Shown in pieces: positions 1 to 8,444 of a stretch of 64,000 nucleotides of DNA. The stretch lies in assembly GCF_002847525.1 (NCBI RefSeq), contig NZ_PKKM01000001.1:62001-126000 (forward strand). Reading direction: 5' to 3'. Below the pieces are notes generated by a model. That model did no database searches. It was not told where the DNA came from and was given only the letters and a program-made list of their open reading frames with translations. Position numbers and translations under genes: made by a program. This DNA is from Schaalia odontolytica (lineage in GTDB: Bacteria > Actinomycetota > Actinomycetes > Actinomycetales > Actinomycetaceae). Every line of letters starts with the position of its first letter. The first letter of the stretch is position 1.

Positions 1-13
1 GCGCAGGCGCGGC

Positions 14-34
14 TAGAATCGTACATATGTTCGC
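14..34 (+). promoter_or_regulatory. LexA/SOS-type box overlapping a -10 element upstream of ruvA
   Basis: A TAGAAT -10 hexamer lies at 14-19 and runs directly into TCGTACATATGTTCGC at 19-34. The core differs by one base from the 14-base symmetric CGAACATATGTTCG, the LexA-binding type known in mycobacteria and other Actinobacteria. A repressor bound here would cover the start of transcription. The box is seen directly; SOS control of ruvAB is inferred. Confidence 0.75.
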
Positions 35-71
35 CCGCGTGTGCGGGTGACCCGGGAACGAAAGGAACGCA

Positions 72-677
72 GTGATCTCCATTCTGCGCGGCACAGTCGC
101 GAGCGTCGGCCTCGACCACATCGACATCGTGGTGGGAGGCATCGGCTTCCGCGTGCACGTGACGCCCGCCTTCGCGCAGGGTGCCTCGCGTGATCAGGAG
201 ATGACTGTGTTCACGTCGATGATCGTGCGCGAAGACTCGATGACGCTCTACGGCTTCGGGTCTGCGGATGAACGCGACGTGTTCACGAAGCTCCTATCTG
301 TCTCGGGTATCGGCCCGAAGATTGCGCTGGCAGCCCTGGCGGTCCTGCGCCCCGACGACCTGCGCCGCGCGGTGCGCGACCAGGACCTCGCGGCACTCCA
401 GCGGATCCCCGGCGTGGGCAAGAAGTCGGCGCAGCGCATGGCCCTCGAAATCGGAGACAAGCTCGGTACCCCGGCAGCACTGCCGAGCGGCGAAACCGCC
501 GCCGCTCCCGCGCCCACCGAGGACGCCGTGGCCTCCGAAGTCAGCGCCGCACTGGTCGGTTTGGGCTGGTCCGAGGCTCAGGCTGCCAAGGCCATCGAGA
601 AGCTGGCGGGCAGTGGGCTTGGCGCCTCCGACATGCTGCGTGCTGCCCTCGTGACGCTGGGAGGCGGACGTGGCTGA
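72..677 (+). CDS. ruvA: Holliday junction branch migration protein RuvA
   Basis: RuvA is the junction-binding subunit that loads RuvB onto four-way DNA during recombinational repair. The 201-residue length is normal. The N-terminal OB-fold begins [12 protein letters not shown]. Two helix-hairpin-helix segments follow ([12 protein letters not shown] and [12 protein letters not shown], about residues 77-128). A linker rich in Ala and Pro leads to the C-terminal domain III that contacts RuvB ([16 protein letters not shown]). The GTG start has an AAAGGA Shine-Dalgarno five bases upstream. The gene overlaps ruvB by 8 bases. A LexA-type box upstream suggests DNA-damage induction. ruvC would be expected just before the window. 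Confidence 0.96.
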   Translation: MISILRGTVASVGLDHIDIVVGGIGFRVHVTPAFAQGASRDQEMTVFTSMIVREDSMTLYGFGSADERDVFTKLLSVSGIGPKIALAALAVLRPDDLRRAVRDQDLAALQRIPGVGKKSAQRMALEIGDKLGTPAALPSGETAAAPAPTEDAVASEVSAALVGLGWSEAQAAKAIEKLAGSGLGASDMLRAALVTLGGGRG

Positions 678-1722
678 TCAGATGGATTCCGGTTTCGACG
701 TCGATGCGATGCGCATCGTCGCCCCCGATGCCGGGGAGCTCGAGCGTGCCGCAGAGGCCGCACTGCGCCCGAAGAAGCTCTCTGAGTTCGTCGGCCAGCG
801 CGTCGTGCGAGGCCAGCTGCAGCTCGTGCTCGATGCCGCGCGCATGCGTTCGGCCAGCCCCGATCATGTTCTCCTCGCAGGCCCTCCCGGACTTGGTAAG
901 ACGACGCTTGCGATGATCATCGCGGCCGAGATGGGAACGTCGCTGCGCCTGACGTCTGGCCCCGCGATCCAGCACGCTGGCGACCTCGCCGCGATTCTGT
1001 CGGGCCTTCAAGAGGGCGACATCCTCTTCATCGACGAGATCCACCGACTCGCGCGCACCGCCGAGGAAATGCTGTACCTGGCGATGGAAGACTTCCGCGT
1101 TGATGTCGTTGTGGGAAAGGGCCCCGGCGCGACGTCGATCCCGCTGACACTCCCGCCCTTCACCGTCGTCGGAGCGACGACGCGATCCGGTCTGCTTCCC
1201 GCACCGCTGCGTGACCGCTTCGGTTTCACGGCTCATCTTGAGTTCTATGAGACCGATGAACTGCAGTCCGTTGTCACCCGTTCTGCTTCGCTGCTCGGAT
1301 CGCCCATCGACGCGCAGGCCGCCCACGAGATTGCCTCGCGCTCGCGCGGTACGCCGCGTATCGCGAACCGCCTCCTGCGCCGCGTCGTCGACTACGCCCA
1401 GGTTCACGGAGACGGACAGTTGACACTCGATGCGGCCCGCGGAGCCCTCGAGCTCTTCGAGGTCGACCCCTCCGGCCTCGACCGCCTCGACCGTGCGGTC
1501 CTCGAGGCCATCTGCCGTCGTTTCGCGGGTGGCCCGGTGGGCCTGACGACCCTGTCTGTCACAATCGGCGAGGAAGCGGAGACCGTCGAAACTGTCGCGG
1601 AGCCCTATCTCGTCCGCGAAGGCTTCCTTGTGCGTACCAACCGCGGACGCATGGCAACCCCGAAGGCGTGGGCACACCTCGGGCTGACCCCGCCGTCGCC
1701 CGACGGAGCGCTCTTCGACTAG
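670..1722 (+). CDS. ruvB: Holliday junction helicase RuvB
   Basis: RuvB is the AAA+ hexameric motor that drives branch migration at RuvA-bound Holliday junctions. The protein has 350 residues. Walker A is GPPGLGKT at residues 71-78, Walker B/DEIH is FIDEIHRL, and a sensor/arginine-finger region ([18 protein letters not shown]) follows. The C-terminal winged-helix domain ends near [10 protein letters not shown]. The GTG start lies inside the end of ruvA, so the two are probably translationally coupled. No truncation is visible. Confidence 0.97.
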   Translation: MADQMDSGFDVDAMRIVAPDAGELERAAEAALRPKKLSEFVGQRVVRGQLQLVLDAARMRSASPDHVLLAGPPGLGKTTLAMIIAAEMGTSLRLTSGPAIQHAGDLAAILSGLQEGDILFIDEIHRLARTAEEMLYLAMEDFRVDVVVGKGPGATSIPLTLPPFTVVGATTRSGLLPAPLRDRFGFTAHLEFYETDELQSVVTRSASLLGSPIDAQAAHEIASRSRGTPRIANRLLRRVVDYAQVHGDGQLTLDAARGALELFEVDPSGLDRLDRAVLEAICRRFAGGPVGLTTLSVTIGEEAETVETVAEPYLVREGFLVRTNRGRMATPKAWAHLGLTPPSPDGALFD

Positions 1723-1845
1723 GGGAGTGGGCCTCGTTGCCATCCTGGCTGGCCACGGGCATGCGCGGCACTGTCAAAGAAGGGCCGACGGTGCCTTGCG
1801 CCGCGCCACACCTTGATCACTTAGGCTAAAACCCTCCCCGGGCAT

Positions 1846-1851
1846 TAGACT
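1846..1851 (+). promoter_or_regulatory. -10 element for yajC-secDF
   Basis: TAGACT is followed by six bases and then GTG at 1858, the leaderless spacing seen repeatedly in this window. No good -35 box is visible. Confidence 0.55.
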
Positions 1852-1857
1852 GGCAAG

Positions 1858-2316
1858 GTGCGCTCGAAGCGCCCGACCGTCATCGAAAGTGAATCAGCCT
1901 TTATGAACAACGTAACCCTCGTGATCCTGATCGTCGCCATGGTCGCTTTTATGTGGTGGAGCTCGACCTCCCGCAAGAAGCAGATGGCGAAGATGGAGCA
2001 GGAAAAGCGTGACCAGCTCGCTGCCGTCAAGCCCGGAGAATGGGTCCGTACCCGCGTTGGATTCTGGGGTCGCTTTGTTGACCTCGACGGCGACATCGTC
2101 GTCCTGGAGACCACCGATGGGCACGAGATGTATTGGGAGCGAGAAATGATCGCGGAAATCGGTGGTCAGCCGCCTCTCGCTGATGCGGAGCAGGTGAACG
2201 CATCCGAGTTCGCTGGGGTCGACGAGACGACGGACGAGGACGAGAAGGTCCTTGGACTCGACGAGCCGACCGACGGTGAGGTCTTCAACAACAACGCCGA
2301 CGAGCAGCAGAAGTAA
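1858..2316 (+). CDS. yajC: Preprotein translocase subunit YajC
   Basis: YajC is a small single-span membrane partner of SecDF at the Sec translocon. The hydrophobic segment VTLVILIVAMVAFMWW is followed by a basic stretch (SRKKQMAKMEQEKR) and the conserved KPGEWVRTRVGFWGRFVDLDG region. The acidic C-terminal tail is common in Actinobacteria. Two starts are possible. GTG 1858 sits six bases after a TAGACT -10 and would give 152 residues on a leaderless mRNA. ATG 1903 would give 137 residues starting MNNVTL, with only a weak Shine-Dalgarno site. The first is taken on promoter spacing, the second fits family length better. secD and secF follow directly. Confidence 0.85.
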   Translation: MRSKRPTVIESESAFMNNVTLVILIVAMVAFMWWSSTSRKKQMAKMEQEKRDQLAAVKPGEWVRTRVGFWGRFVDLDGDIVVLETTDGHEMYWEREMIAEIGGQPPLADAEQVNASEFAGVDETTDEDEKVLGLDEPTDGEVFNNNADEQQK

Positions 2317-2342
2317 GTCAAGGCTGAACGGAAAGTAGAACC

Positions 2343-4274
2343 GTGGCATCACACAAGCGACGCCCCGTGCGCGCGCTCGTGACCCTGACCGTCGCCATCG
2401 TGGCGGCGTGCGCGGCACTTGCGATCGGGCACTTCATGAAGGGCGTGTCCCCGTATCCCGACCTGGCCCTTGACCTGAAGGGCGGCACTCAGCTCATCCT
2501 GACGCCGACCGTGACGGGCGATGGACAGCGTGAGATCACCGAAGAGGACATCACCCAGGCGATCTCGATTATCCGCAACCGAATCGACGCCTCCGGCGTG
2601 TCCGAGTCTGAGATCTCCTCGATGGGCAGCTCGAACATCATGGTGTCGATCCCCGGCACACCCTCTCAGGAGCAGCTGGATCTTATTCGTTCGTCCTCGC
2701 AGATGAACTTCCGCCCCGTCCTGCGTATCGGCGCAGCTCAGGGCGTCATCCAGAACCAGCAGCCCGCCCAGACGGATACGGCGCAGTCGGGGGCCCAGTC
2801 CGGTGCCCAGTCGGGCGAGCAGTCGGGCGCTGCGACCACCGAGGCAGCCCAGTCGGGCGTTCAGTCCACCGCACTGGATGAGGCGACCGCGAAGGGTATC
2901 GCTGACGCGAATCAGGACGGCGTCCTGTCCGACACTCCCGCAACCACGCCCGAGAACGCTTCGGATCTCGCGTGGATCACCGAGCAGGTTGTCTACGATT
3001 TCCTGACGCTCGACTGCTCGGCTGCCGCCGACGTCAAGCACGTTGAGGGTTCCTCCGACAAGCCCTACGCCGCATGTGACGAGTCCGGTCAGATCAAGTA
3101 CATCCTCGGTCCCGTGGCCGTGCCCGGTTCGGATCTGAAGACCGCAACCGCCGGTCTCGCACGCAACAACAACGGTCAGACGACCGGCCAGTGGGCCGTG
3201 TCCCTGCAGTTCAACGACGCGGGTACGGAGAAGTTCAAGGACACGTCCACGATCCTCTACGGCTACCACACCTCGGATCCCCAGGGTTCGTCGTTCTACC
3301 AGGGGCGCCCCGACCGTAACTCCTTCGCGGTCGTCCTCGACGGCACGGTTATCACCGCGCCGTCGATGAACGCGATCATCCCCAACGGCCAGGCTGAGAT
3401 CACCGGTAACTTCACCGCTCAGTCGGCGTCCGCGCTGGCCAACCAGCTCAGCTTCGGTTCGCTGCCGCTGAACTTCGAGGTCGAGTCCGAGCAGCAGATT
3501 TCCGCGACGATCGGTACCGATCACCTGACAGTCGGCCTGTGGGCCGCACTGATCGGCTTCCTGCTCGTCATCGTCTACCTCATCTGGCAGTACCGTGGTC
3601 TGGCGATTATCTCGGCGGGCTCGCTCGTCGTCGCCTCGATCATCACCTACCTGGTGATCGCGCTCCTGTCGTGGTGGATGGGCTACCGCCTCTCGCTGGC
3701 GGGTGTTGCCGGTCTGATCATGGCCATCGGCGTCACGACAGACTCCTTCATCGTGTACTTCGAGCGTGTGCGCGACGAAGTGCGCGATGGCCGTCCCCTG
3801 CAGGCTGCCGTGGAAGAGGGCTGGGACCGCGCCAAGCGCACGATTCTGGTCTCCGATGCCGTCAACCTGGTGGCCGCCGTGGTTCTCTACCTGCTCGCCG
3901 TCGGTGGCGTTCAGGGCTTCGCCTTCACCCTCGGTGTCACGACCGTCATCGACATCGCGGTGATCTTCCTGTTCACGCACCCGATGATGGAGCTGCTCAT
4001 CCGCACCCGCTTCTTCGGTGAAGGCCACAAGCTGTCCGGCCTCGATCCCGAGCACCTGGGTGCGAAGAACTCCCTCGTGTACGCGGGCCGCGGCCGCGTG
4101 GTCGTGCGTGGCGAATCCGCGTCCAAGGACAAGAATGACGAGGCCGGAGACGGTCTGTCGATCGCCGAACGTCGTCGCGCTGCACGCCTGGCCGCCCAGA
4201 AGGCGGAGGAAGAGGCCTCGTCGGCTGAGTCGACGGATGACGTGACGGTTGCTACCGAGGAAGAGGAGAACTGA
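2343..4274 (+). CDS. secD: Protein translocase subunit SecD
   Basis: SecD couples the proton motive force to late steps of Sec export with SecF. The 643-residue protein has one N-terminal membrane span (about residues 11-31), the LDLKGGTQL segment that opens the large periplasmic P1 region, and five C-terminal spans starting near TVGLWAALIGFLLVIVY. The SecD signature GLIMAIGVTTDSFIVYFERVRDE is cut here to AIGVTTDSFIVYFERVRDE. P1 carries a low-complexity insert of tandem QSGA-type repeats at about residues 147-176. A charged tail extends past the last span. GTG is the start. secF follows two bases after the stop, so the pair is one operon. Confidence 0.96.
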   Translation: MASHKRRPVRALVTLTVAIVAACAALAIGHFMKGVSPYPDLALDLKGGTQLILTPTVTGDGQREITEEDITQAISIIRNRIDASGVSESEISSMGSSNIMVSIPGTPSQEQLDLIRSSSQMNFRPVLRIGAAQGVIQNQQPAQTDTAQSGAQSGAQSGEQSGAATTEAAQSGVQSTALDEATAKGIADANQDGVLSDTPATTPENASDLAWITEQVVYDFLTLDCSAAADVKHVEGSSDKPYAACDESGQIKYILGPVAVPGSDLKTATAGLARNNNGQTTGQWAVSLQFNDAGTEKFKDTSTILYGYHTSDPQGSSFYQGRPDRNSFAVVLDGTVITAPSMNAIIPNGQAEITGNFTAQSASALANQLSFGSLPLNFEVESEQQISATIGTDHLTVGLWAALIGFLLVIVYLIWQYRGLAIISAGSLVVASIITYLVIALLSWWMGYRLSLAGVAGLIMAIGVTTDSFIVYFERVRDEVRDGRPLQAAVEEGWDRAKRTILVSDAVNLVAAVVLYLLAVGGVQGFAFTLGVTTVIDIAVIFLFTHPMMELLIRTRFFGEGHKLSGLDPEHLGAKNSLVYAGRGRVVVRGESASKDKNDEAGDGLSIAERRRAARLAAQKAEEEASSAESTDDVTVATEEEEN

Positions 4275-4275
4275 C

Positions 4276-5364
4276 ATGATGAGTTTTGCTCAGTGGGGTA
4301 ACGCCCTGTACTCGGGCGACAAGTCCTACGCCGTCGTCCCCAAGCGCAAGATCTTTGTCGGCCTCGCGGCTGGTGTCCTCGTCCTCGGCTTTGCGCTCGT
4401 CGCAATCCTGGGTCTCAATCGTTCGATTGAGTTCACGGGCGGTTCGCAGTTCGACGTCGCTCACGTGAGCGACCAGAGCGAGTCCTTCGCGTCGCGCGCT
4501 GTCGCCTCGACTGGCCTCGTTGAGGGCGCCCCCAAGGTCACGCGCGTGGGTTCCGATTCCGTGCGCATTCAGACCACGTCCCTCGACTCTGCGCAGACCG
4601 CGCAGATGCGTGACGCGCTGGCGAGCGCCTACGGTGTCGAGGCCACCGAGGTTCAGTCCTCGTCGATTGGCCCCTCCTGGGGTTCGTCGGTTACCACGAA
4701 GGCCGCGCAGTCGCTCGTTATCTTCATGGCGCTCGTCGCACTGCTGATGACCGTGTACTTCCGTTCGTGGCGCATGGCTGCCTCGGCGCTCCTCGCCCTT
4801 CTGCACGACATCGCCGTCACTGTCGGTGTATTCGCAATTTTGCAGGTCGAGGTCTCTCCTGCGACCGTCATCGGCTTCCTGACGATTCTGGGTTACTCGC
4901 TCTATGACACCGTCGTCGTCTTCGACAAGGTGCGCGAGCTGACCTCGGACGTCTACGAGCAGAAGCACTACACCTTCGCTGAGTACGTGAACCTCGCGGT
5001 CAACCAGACGATGGTTCGTTCGATCAACACCTCGGTTGTGGCGCTTCTCCCCGTCGGTGCGATCCTGATCATCGGTTCTGTGGCCCTGGGGCCGGGTACC
5101 CTGGTGGATATCTCGCTGGCCCTGTTCGTCGGTATGATCGCCGGTACCTACTCGTCGATCTTCATCGCCTCCCCGCTGCTGGTCACCTTCCAGGAGCTGT
5201 CGAACAAGACCCGCGAGCACAACGCGGCGGTCGAGCACGAGCGCGAGCACCGCAACGCCGCCGGCGAGGCTTCCACTCCGAAGTCCGTCAAGGTGGCTCC
5301 GATCAAGCCCGGACAGCGTCTGGGTAATGAGAACCAGCCCCACAGGAAGAAGAATCATCGATGA
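4276..5364 (+). CDS. secF: Protein translocase subunit SecF
   Basis: SecF is the second half of the SecDF motor. The start chosen is ATG 4276, seven bases after GAGGAGA. A longer upstream reading would run through the end of secD. The 362 residues include an N-terminal span (GLAAGVLVLGFALVAIL), the ELNRSIEFTGGSQF-like motif (NRSIEFTGGSQFDV), and five C-terminal spans with the conserved GYSLYDTVVVFDKVRE and NTSVVALLPVGAIL segments. The basic C-terminus (PGQRLGNENQPHRKKNHR) faces the cytoplasm. The stop overlaps the start of apt (ATGA). Confidence 0.95.
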   Translation: MMSFAQWGNALYSGDKSYAVVPKRKIFVGLAAGVLVLGFALVAILGLNRSIEFTGGSQFDVAHVSDQSESFASRAVASTGLVEGAPKVTRVGSDSVRIQTTSLDSAQTAQMRDALASAYGVEATEVQSSSIGPSWGSSVTTKAAQSLVIFMALVALLMTVYFRSWRMAASALLALLHDIAVTVGVFAILQVEVSPATVIGFLTILGYSLYDTVVVFDKVRELTSDVYEQKHYTFAEYVNLAVNQTMVRSINTSVVALLPVGAILIIGSVALGPGTLVDISLALFVGMIAGTYSSIFIASPLLVTFQELSNKTREHNAAVEHEREHRNAAGEASTPKSVKVAPIKPGQRLGNENQPHRKKNHR

Positions 5365-5900
5365 TCGGTGAGCTTGGCGACCGCGTCGCCACTCTGGTTC
5401 AGCAAAACATGCTGGAGATTCCGGACTTTCCGGAGCCCGGCGTCCTGTTTCGTGACATCACTGAGCTGTTTGCCAACGGCCCGGCGTTCAAGGAACTGGT
5501 TGAGCTGATCGGCGCTCGTTACGCGGGTCGAATCGATGCCGTCGCAGGTCTCGAGTCTCGCGGTTTCATTCTCGGTGCGCCCGTCGCTGCTGAGCTTGGC
5601 CTCGGCATGCTGACGATCCGCAAGGCTGGCAAGCTGCCCGGCCACGTGATCGGCGTCGACTACGAACTTGAGTACGGCACCGCACGCATGGAAATACACC
5701 CCGAGTCGGTCCACGAGGGGCAGCGCGTCCTCATCATCGACGACGTGCTCGCAACGGGCGGGACCGCGAACGCGGCGGTGAAGCTGCTACGCCAGTGCGG
5801 CGCGTCCGTCGAGGCCGTGGCCGTTCTGCTGGAACTCGATGCGCTGGGCGGTCGCTCGGTGCTCTCGGATGTGACGGTGGAGAGCGCGCTTCACCTCTGA
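5361..5900 (+). CDS. apt: Adenine phosphoribosyltransferase
   Basis: Apt converts adenine and PRPP to AMP in purine salvage. It has 179 residues, the normal family length. The PRPP-binding motif is VLIIDDVLATGGTANA at about residues 122-137. The N-terminal region FPEPGVLFRDITELF and the flexible-loop region (AGLESRGFILGAPVAAELG) are typical. Its ATG overlaps the secF stop by four bases, so it belongs to the yajC-secD-secF-apt operon. Apt sits beside relA in many Actinobacteria. A strong GC hairpin follows the stop. Confidence 0.95.
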   Translation: MIGELGDRVATLVQQNMLEIPDFPEPGVLFRDITELFANGPAFKELVELIGARYAGRIDAVAGLESRGFILGAPVAAELGLGMLTIRKAGKLPGHVIGVDYELEYGTARMEIHPESVHEGQRVLIIDDVLATGGTANAAVKLLRQCGASVEAVAVLLELDALGGRSVLSDVTVESALHL

Positions 5901-5920
5901 GTGGTGCTTCTTGACAACGA

Positions 5921-5955
5921 GCGGGGCCGGGGATCGTCATGATCCCCGGCCCCGC
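5921..5955 (+). terminator. Perfect 15-bp hairpin after apt
   Basis: GCGGGGCCGGGGATC at 5921-5935 pairs perfectly with 5941-5955 around a GTCAT loop. There is no run of T after it. It probably ends or attenuates the secDF-apt transcript just before the relA promoter. Confidence 0.6.
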
Positions 5956-5966
5956 ACGTTCCTCGC

Positions 5967-5972
5967 TATCAT
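5967..5972 (+). promoter_or_regulatory. -10 element for relA
   Basis: TATCAT is followed by six bases (GGGGCC) and the ATG of relA at 5979. There is no Shine-Dalgarno sequence, which fits a leaderless transcript. Confidence 0.65.
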
Positions 5973-5978
5973 GGGGCC

Positions 5979-8279
5979 ATGAGCAGCGACGACATGACAT
6001 CAGGTTCTGCGCTTCCCGCGGCGGGTTCCCGGGTGCGCTCCGGCCTCGTGTGGTTCGGCTCGCGTGGGCGGGCCACGATCCCCGAGATTGAGCCGCTTGT
6101 GCGTGCGCTGCGTGCGAACCACCCGAAGGCGGATATCAGCGTCGTCGAGCGCGCATATCGCACCGCTGAGGAACATCACCGCGGGCAAATGCGCAAGTCC
6201 GGTGAACCGTATATCACCCATCCGGTGGCCGTCGCGACGATCCTGGCCGAGATGGGCATGACGACCCCGACGCTCGTCGCCGCGCTGCTGCACGACACCG
6301 TCGAGGATACGGATTACACGCTCGAGCAGCTCGCCGCCGAGTACGGTGAGGCAATCGCCAACCTCGTTGACGGTGTCACCAAGTTGGACAAGGTGCACTA
6401 CGGTGCCGCCGCCCAATCTGAAACGCTGCGCAAGATGCTCGTCGCGATGAGCCGCGATATCCGCGTCCTGCTCATCAAACTGGGCGACCGCCTGCACAAC
6501 GCCCGCACGTGGCGTTTCGTGCCTGCCAAGTCGGCCGCGAAGAAGGCCCAGGAGACGCTTGAGATTTACGCGCCGCTGGCCCACCGCCTCGGCATGAACA
6601 TGGTCAAGTGGGAGCTTGAGGAGCTCTCGTTCAAGACGCTGTACCCGGAGATTTACGAGGAGATCGACCGCCTCGTCACGGAGCGCGCCCCTCAGCGCGA
6701 GGAATATCTGCGCGACGTTATTGGTCAAATCGAGGAGGATCTGCGTCGCTCGGGGACGAAGGGAACGGTGAGCGGGCGTCCGAAGAGTCACTACTCGATC
6801 TACCAGAAGATGATCGTGCGCGGCAAAGCGTTCGACGAGGTGTTCGACCTGGTCGCCGTGCGCGTCCTCGTGGAGTCGATCAAGGACTGCTACGGCGTCC
6901 TGGGCTCGCTGCATGGGCGTTGGAATCCGATTCCGGGTCGCTTCAAAGACTACATCGCGATGCCGAAGTTTAACCTGTACCAGTCGCTGCACACGACGGT
7001 CATCGGTCCCGGCGGTAAGCCTGTGGAGATCCAGATCCGTACCTTCGACATGCACGAGCGCGCCGAGCATGGCGTGGCGGCGCACTGGAAGTACAAGCAG
7101 AACCCTAACGCTTCGAGTGGCGATGCGGATCGCATGAGCTCGGATGAGCAGGCGAATTGGCTGCGCGCCCTCGTCGAAATGGAACGAGAGACGGGCGATC
7201 CCGAAGAGTTCCTGGATTCGCTGCGTTACGAGATCGCCGGCGATGAGGTCTACGTGTTCACGCCCAAGGGGCAGGTTATCGTGCTGCCGGCACGCTCGAC
7301 ACCCGTTGACTTCGCCTACGCAGTCCACACGGAGGTCGGACACCGTACCGTTGGTGCGAAGGTGAATGGGCGTCTCGTCTCCCTCGATACGCGCCTGGAA
7401 TCGGGCGAGACGGTCGAGGTCGTCACGTCGAAGTCGGATAAGTCAGGCCCGTCTCGCGACTGGCTCGCCTTCGTGGCTTCCCCGCGTGCGCGTTCCAAGA
7501 TCAAGGCGTGGTTCTCCAAGGAACGTCGTGAGGAAGCCATTGAGGCGGGTAAGGAAGCGCTCGCTCGTACGATGCGCAAGCAGAATCTGCCTCTGCAGCG
7601 CCTCATGAACCACGAGTCGATCCTGTCGGTGGCGACGTCGTTTGGGTACCCGGATGTGTCCGGCCTGTACGCAGCCGTTGGCGAGGGACATATCTCTGCG
7701 CAGAACGTCGTGACCCGACTCGTCGACAACCTGGGTGGGGGAGACGGCACCGAGGAGACGCTGTCCGAGGGCGTCACACCCGGCTCGCAGAAGCCTCGCT
7801 CGGAGGCCACCGGCGATGCTGCGATTACGGTTGCGGGTCTGAGCCCGAACGAGATCTGGGTGAAGCTCGCCAAGTGCTGTACTCCTGTTCCCGGTGACGA
7901 CATTGTCGGTTTCATCACGCGAGGCCAGGGAGTTTCGGTGCATCGCAGCACGTGCGCGAACGCGGTGCGCCTCGGGCAGCTGCAGCCCGAGCGTTTCGTC
8001 GATGTCTCGTGGAATGAGAAGGGCCTGGGTGCTCCTTTCCGCGTGCAGATCGAGGTCAGAGCTCTCGACCGCGGCGGACTGCTCTCCGACCTTACCCGCG
8101 TCCTGTCCGACTACCGCGTCAATATCCTTGCTGCTGCCCTGAAGACTGACGGGGACCAGGTCGCCTCGGGTAATTTCTCCTTTGAGCTGGCTGACCTCGG
8201 TCACCTCAACGCGGTTTTGTCGGCCCTGCGTCGGGTCGACGGTGTCTTCGAGGCGGTGCGCATCGGTGCCGACTCGTAG
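5979..8279 (+). CDS. relA: Bifunctional (p)ppGpp synthetase/hydrolase RelA/SpoT
   Basis: This RSH protein makes and degrades the stringent-response alarmones ppGpp and pppGpp. The 766 residues show the full order of domains. The HD hydrolase domain has ITHPVAVATIL and LLHDTVEDTDYT near residue 106. The synthetase domain has SHYSIYQKM and DLVAVRVLV. The TGS domain includes VYVFTPKGQVIVLP. A helical region with KCCTPVPGDDIVGFITRG and a C-terminal ACT domain (VQIEVRALDRGGLLSDLTRV) follow. The hydrolase HD and ED residues are present, so a bifunctional enzyme is expected. The gene appears to have its own leaderless promoter. Confidence 0.97.
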   Translation: MSSDDMTSGSALPAAGSRVRSGLVWFGSRGRATIPEIEPLVRALRANHPKADISVVERAYRTAEEHHRGQMRKSGEPYITHPVAVATILAEMGMTTPTLVAALLHDTVEDTDYTLEQLAAEYGEAIANLVDGVTKLDKVHYGAAAQSETLRKMLVAMSRDIRVLLIKLGDRLHNARTWRFVPAKSAAKKAQETLEIYAPLAHRLGMNMVKWELEELSFKTLYPEIYEEIDRLVTERAPQREEYLRDVIGQIEEDLRRSGTKGTVSGRPKSHYSIYQKMIVRGKAFDEVFDLVAVRVLVESIKDCYGVLGSLHGRWNPIPGRFKDYIAMPKFNLYQSLHTTVIGPGGKPVEIQIRTFDMHERAEHGVAAHWKYKQNPNASSGDADRMSSDEQANWLRALVEMERETGDPEEFLDSLRYEIAGDEVYVFTPKGQVIVLPARSTPVDFAYAVHTEVGHRTVGAKVNGRLVSLDTRLESGETVEVVTSKSDKSGPSRDWLAFVASPRARSKIKAWFSKERREEAIEAGKEALARTMRKQNLPLQRLMNHESILSVATSFGYPDVSGLYAAVGEGHISAQNVVTRLVDNLGGGDGTEETLSEGVTPGSQKPRSEATGDAAITVAGLSPNEIWVKLAKCCTPVPGDDIVGFITRGQGVSVHRSTCANAVRLGQLQPERFVDVSWNEKGLGAPFRVQIEVRALDRGGLLSDLTRVLSDYRVNILAAALKTDGDQVASGNFSFELADLGHLNAVLSALRRVDGVFEAVRIGADS

Positions 8280-8318
8280 ACGAGGTCGGGGTTGACTGCG
8301 CCGATCAGCGGGAAAAGC

Positions 8319-8397
8319 GTGTTACATCCGTCCCCTTTTGTGGGATGAGCTTTCCCCTCCTCGTTAGATGTGACACACTAGCTGTGTGTGTCACATC
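8319..8397. promoter_or_regulatory. 12-bp perfect dyad plus third half-site upstream of the DUF349 gene
   Basis: GATGTGACACAC at 8367-8378 is the exact inverse of GTGTGTCACATC at 8386-8397, with a 7-base spacer. A third related half-site, GTGTTACATC, lies at 8319-8328. There is no T-tract, so an operator is more likely than a terminator. The regulator is unknown. Confidence 0.6.
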
Positions 8398-8444
8398 GGC
8401 ACGCACCCGCGCCGGGCGTAAGCCCTCGTCTCAGAAGGAATATC

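Noticed and set aside
541..1743. 400-codon minus-strand frame opposite ruvB
   Set aside because: Antisense shadow of a clear ruvB; no recognisable motif or ribosome site.
2349..4277. Long minus-strand frame opposite secD (642 codons), and a similar 368-codon frame opposite secF
   Set aside because: The translation is Arg/Gly/His-rich, without family motifs, and mirrors the codon pattern of secDF.
8367..8397. CRP/GlxR site (TGTGA...TCACA) before the DUF349 gene
   Set aside because: The half-sites are 17 bases apart instead of 6, so it does not fit the CRP/GlxR geometry.
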